64,000 bases of DNA, from the NCBI GenBank assembly GCA_018613035.1, contig JAGGRA010000050.1:1-64000 (forward strand), in the 5' to 3' direction. The position numbers were made by a program, and so were the translations under genes. The notes under the pieces were generated by a model that did no database searches, was not told where the DNA came from, and saw only the letters and a program-made list of their open reading frames with translations. Below are positions 62,301 to 64,000 of this stretch, piece after piece (position 1 is the stretch's first letter; the number at the start of each line of letters is the position of its first letter). Origin of the DNA: Pseudomonas sp. ISL-84 (GTDB taxonomy: Bacteria; Bacillota; Bacilli; Bacillales; Cytobacillaceae).

Positions 62301-62865
62301 TATTCGCTGTAATTTTGTTCTTCAACTCAGGATGTGTCGCATCTACCCCTGTATCAATGACCCCTACTTTAACTTTATATTTGCCTGCAAGTGAGTGCGC
62401 CTTTTCAAGATTTAAATTTTTAAGGTGAAACATTTCGGGAGCCTTAGGATCTGCGGTTCCCAGCCTTTTACCATAAGCACTTCTGTTAATGGAGGTCACA
62501 TTGGCCAGTTTGGCATAATTCTCGGCCACCTGCATTAGCTCTTTTCCGCCCTGAACTTCAATCACATCATAGCCTAGGCTGGCAAACCTCTTAACGAGCT
62601 TTCCGCCGGCTTTCTTGTGTTCACTTTGAGATAGCGGCTTTTCATATTTTACAACAAGCTGATTCTCAGTAAATTTCTTTTCCTCGTCCTTTGTTACCTG
62701 GCTAGCCTTAAAATCTTTATTTTGCAGGTTAAATTGCTCAAGCTGCTGATAAACTCTTTGTGTGACACTCTTATCAGCTGCTGCTGCTGCCCCTGGCAAG
62801 AAAGAACTGACCGCCAGAGTGGCGGCTAATCCTGCCGCTAGACCCTTCCCCATAAAACTCTTCAT
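59320..62865 (-). CDS. large secreted S8 serine protease (subtilase)
   Basis: An 1181-aa exoenzyme. Signal peptide 1-30 (AAAA-DKS), an inhibitor_I9-like propeptide (about 65-135), and a subtilisin catalytic domain (160-430) with Asp171 (GVIDTGVD), His203 (SHGTHVAG), Asn of AAAGNDG and Ser361 (GTSMASP). The remaining 750 residues form several beta-rich PPC-like domains (DLYKTSLAEGEYIQISLDG, DWFSFTPKHSSIFEVNMS, DVDTYYFKPGKDGVF, DQDIYKLNLDKDRS) and an acidic, Glu-rich insert near 600. The ATG at 62865 follows GGGAGG. It has no SLH domain. DegU is a likely regulator by analogy. Confidence 0.93.
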   Translation of the reverse strand: MKSFMGKGLAAGLAATLAVSSFLPGAAAAADKSVTQRVYQQLEQFNLQNKDFKASQVTKDEEKKFTENQLVVKYEKPLSQSEHKKAGGKLVKRFASLGYDVIEVQGGKELMQVAENYAKLANVTSINRSAYGKRLGTADPKAPEMFHLKNLNLEKAHSLAGKYKVKVGVIDTGVDATHPELKNKITANKNAMNPLKKGAPDSHGTHVAGIIGAEQGNGIGGYGVAPNSEIVSIDVFNRSWYVTDYTIAEGILEAVRQKVKIINMSLGTYYPSPILKDAVQKAIDAGIIVVAAAGNDGANILNYPASFDGVISVGATDEHNQLASFSTYGPSVDVVAPGHKVYAPVFDMDKGSSFVEMSGTSMASPVVAGAVSLLMSKYPNLTPYQVNYILTKTARDLGAKGYDLKYGYGMIDPVKLLSFDPKKIPADPSVKEADILAKAKDLGEFEAIPVSGKLQNLNQTDLYKTSLAEGEYIQISLDGTENFDLKLELLFFKDGEKKPLEKAEINGAREGSGEGTLFKAEENGTLVVAVKDSFGKYGEAGQSTYKLTLHKSADLLEDGNSMEAPVEVESLPYRSGLVNYYTDELLMSGENLPEEEMEEPEAEAASKQTEEAVIDEGMKEIPGDSDFFRFKVPGQEEDGMKAVKISLSGVPGINPSIKLHMIEKMEEGEMIHEMDQASYKGEGKGEELAFNAIGGQEYMIEVTNKPYFDEFMLMFGDFEIDYEKSYSSFKPYQLTIDARSLPADEDGIPMDLGMGSPEEELVEGDLEEYIAKKEAIEQKMFDPYMQTYEDYINTLKDAAVSFEESESKEGYLQTFGDEDWFSFTPKHSSIFEVNMSYGRYKPAAMEVLKYNEEYKDFSYVYSNSTWSWTDDTVSVEGNFTLGLQAGETYYFRVSDPMYRPAFEPYRFTVKTKVKDVADPYEKNDSLENAIKVSTTGLTGNYSTAGDVDTYYFKPGKDGVFGVRVTPRELSDKYKGVKAQHRAEIDPVLVLIEDTNGNGKLEPEEEGNITMVDYSFYSGEERTGFKTKKKSGYFILTFDYFGTNSSLVPYILKIDGANRTDEDSASKVKNNIPSKPLSLKRNGNGFYATGYMNVTSNKGDQDIYKLNLDKDRSVTVALQMPRDLDGKVTIYNSKGTQVAVSDYYGKGDNEILPLKLKKGSYYIKVEDAAGNASTDPYKITIK

Positions 62866-63084
62866 GTTTTTCCTCCCTAAACAAAATTCATAGCTTAATA
62901 GAATAGATACATAGTACATGGATAATATTTCCTACTATATAGACGAATGGGAATGGAAAAAGTTTCATTTTAAGTTTATTTTACCCATTGTTTATATTTC
63001 TATCATAAATTAAATGGCCGCGATAATAAATGGAATGTTTTCTTTGAAATTTGACATATTTCTCCTTGCAGGCATTAAAAAAAC

Positions 63085-63555
63085 TTACTTATTATAGTCC
63101 CATAATATTGTCCACTTTCCTTTTTCTTGCCCCACATATACATCCTGTTCGATATCGAAATTTCCGTACTTTCCTTTAAAGGTTTGGATAATGGTAATTT
63201 TATAGGCAGGTTTGACTACGGAATCTTTTTTGGACATTCTCCATGAATTAAGCTTTTCGGGCTCACCAAGTGTAAAGGTAAAAGTATCGACACCAAAGTG
63301 ATTCATAAACACATGGGCCCTATCCTGGATGTAATGCCCCTTAGAAAATCTCTGTTTCATGCTTGAATGGAAGAGCTCCCAGGAAGATGAAAACTCCCCT
63401 TTCTGTTCAAAAGCGTAAAACTGGCCGACAGCTTCTTTTGCCTGTTTTTCTGATGAAAATAACAAGGCTTTAAGCAATAATAATAAAAGGACAATAGCTA
63501 GAGTAACTAAAATAATTTTTAAATAAGTGTTTTTTTGATTTCTTGTGTACCCCAC
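63085..63555 (-). CDS. membrane-anchored hypothetical protein, NTF2-like
   Basis: A 156-aa protein with an N-terminal membrane helix (12-34, very leucine-rich) and an extracytoplasmic domain of about 115 residues with an NTF2/SnoaL-like pattern (AVGQFYAFEQKGEFSSSWELFHSSMKQRF ... GKWTILWDYNK). Function unknown. AAAGAGGTG precedes the ATG. Confidence 0.7.
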   Translation of the reverse strand: MGYTRNQKNTYLKIILVTLAIVLLLLLLKALLFSSEKQAKEAVGQFYAFEQKGEFSSSWELFHSSMKQRFSKGHYIQDRAHVFMNHFGVDTFTFTLGEPEKLNSWRMSKKDSVVKPAYKITIIQTFKGKYGNFDIEQDVYVGQEKGKWTILWDYNK

Positions 63556-63640
63556 AATACCACCTCTTTAAAAAGGTTGTTGATTTATATTATTCGGGGA
63601 TATTGTGATTTATCTCTTAAAGTAAGATTCAGAGCCTGCA

Positions 63641-63679
63641 AAAAGGGATGCCTCCATGTAAGGAAGGCATCCCTTTTCT
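63641..63679. terminator. terminator of aldehyde dehydrogenase gene
   Basis: AAAAGGGATGCCT and AGGCATCCCTTTT form a perfect hairpin with an 11-base loop, symmetrical in its A/T flanks. Confidence 0.85.
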
Positions 63680-63690
63680 GCAATCAACCA

Positions 63691-64000
63691 TCAATATTTC
63701 AACGCCACATTCTTCACCTGCGTATAATTCTTCAGTGCTTCCAATCCTTTTTCCCGTCCAAAGCCGCTGTGCTTATAGCCGCCGAATGGCTGGGTGATGC
63801 CTCCGCCTGCTCCATAGTGATTGATGAAGACCTGACCGCATTCAAGCGCATTGGCAACGCGGTGGGCCCGGCCGGCATTTTCGGTCCATACGCCTGCAAC
63901 AAGTCCGTACGGTGTGCCGTTAGCGATTTCAATTGCTTCGTCTTCACTATCGAAAGTAGTCACGGTCAGAACCGGTCCGAAGATTTCCTCCTGGGCAAGA
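63691..64000 (-). CDS. aldehyde dehydrogenase, 3' part
   Basis: About 102 C-terminal residues of an NAD(P)-dependent aldehyde dehydrogenase; the gene continues past the right edge. EEIFGPVLTVTTFDSEDEAIEIANGTPYGL, VFINHYGAGGGITQPFGGYKHSGFGREKG and the terminal YTQVKNVALKY are typical of the superfamily. The catalytic Cys and Glu lie outside the window, so substrate cannot be judged. Confidence 0.92.
   Translation of the reverse strand, partial: LAQEEIFGPVLTVTTFDSEDEAIEIANGTPYGLVAGVWTENAGRAHRVANALECGQVFINHYGAGGGITQPFGGYKHSGFGREKGLEALKNYTQVKNVALKY

Overview
The window is a chromosomal segment from a low-to-mid GC Gram-positive endospore former of the family Bacillaceae. The evidence is strong AGGAGG-type ribosome binding sites with frequent TTG/GTG starts, the Bacillus gene order hpf-fliT-fliS-fliD-flaG-hag-csrA-fliW-yviE-flgL-flgK-flgN-flgM-yvyF, then comFC-comFA-degV-degU-degS-yvyE, sigma-D promoters, a sigma-B-like promoter at hpf, and an accessory SecA2/SLAP pair with SLH-domain exoproteins like that of the B. 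anthracis group. I see no phage, plasmid, rRNA, tRNA or CRISPR. The genus cannot be fixed from the sequence; a Cytobacillus/Mesobacillus-like bacillus is my guess.

Layout. 1-3300: a repeat-rich start, a SEC-C/TPR protein, and two arrays with a strict 20-bp period; the second array cuts a DUF1028 gene down to its first 49 codons. 3300-6200: a two-gene chromate transporter (ywrB/ywrA type) and a gamma-glutamyltransferase (ywrD type). 6360-13550: a peptide uptake locus, with an M24 peptidase and a binding lipoprotein on the minus strand and a four-gene Dpp/Opp permease-ATPase operon on the plus strand, separated by long intergenic repeats. 13760-16480: a YesM/YesN-like two-component pair translationally coupled to a symporter-like membrane protein. 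16470-16870: a sigma-A promoter, a yybP-ykoY (Mn2+) riboswitch, a terminator and an FbpB-like small basic protein. 17140-18060: Spo0M-like and YkvA-like genes.

18100-36960: the flagellar, c-di-GMP and competence block. Flagellin (hag) is split by two group I introns. A LAGLIDADG endonuclease gene lies just downstream on the opposite strand. CsrA, FliW and a CsrA-type hairpin in the hag leader suggest the usual flagellin homeostasis loop. FlgM, with its own sigma-D promoter, closes the sigma-D loop.

37400-42970: degV, a 48-codon membrane ORF between two copies of a 31-bp repeat, degU, degS, a YigZ-family gene and an LCP (LytR-CpsA-Psr) gene. 43630-46910: a candidate quorum-sensing unit, with a 42-aa secreted-peptide gene divergent from a PlcR-like HTH/TPR regulator, followed by a YknW/YknX-like pair that lacks its ABC partners. 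47070-59120: the cell-surface block, with a phosphodiester glycosidase with SLH domains, a stalk-domain protein, TagO, SecA2, a SLAP protein, a 5'-nucleotidase with SLH domains and a second LCP protein. 59320-64000: a large subtilase, a membrane-anchored hypothetical protein, and the 3' part of an aldehyde dehydrogenase running off the window.

The most interesting signals are the twin introns in hag (the second begins with sequence that itself encodes a flagellin C-terminus and stop), the unannotated peptide gene opposite the PlcR-like regulator, the Mn riboswitch in front of an FbpB-like gene, and the 20-bp-period arrays.
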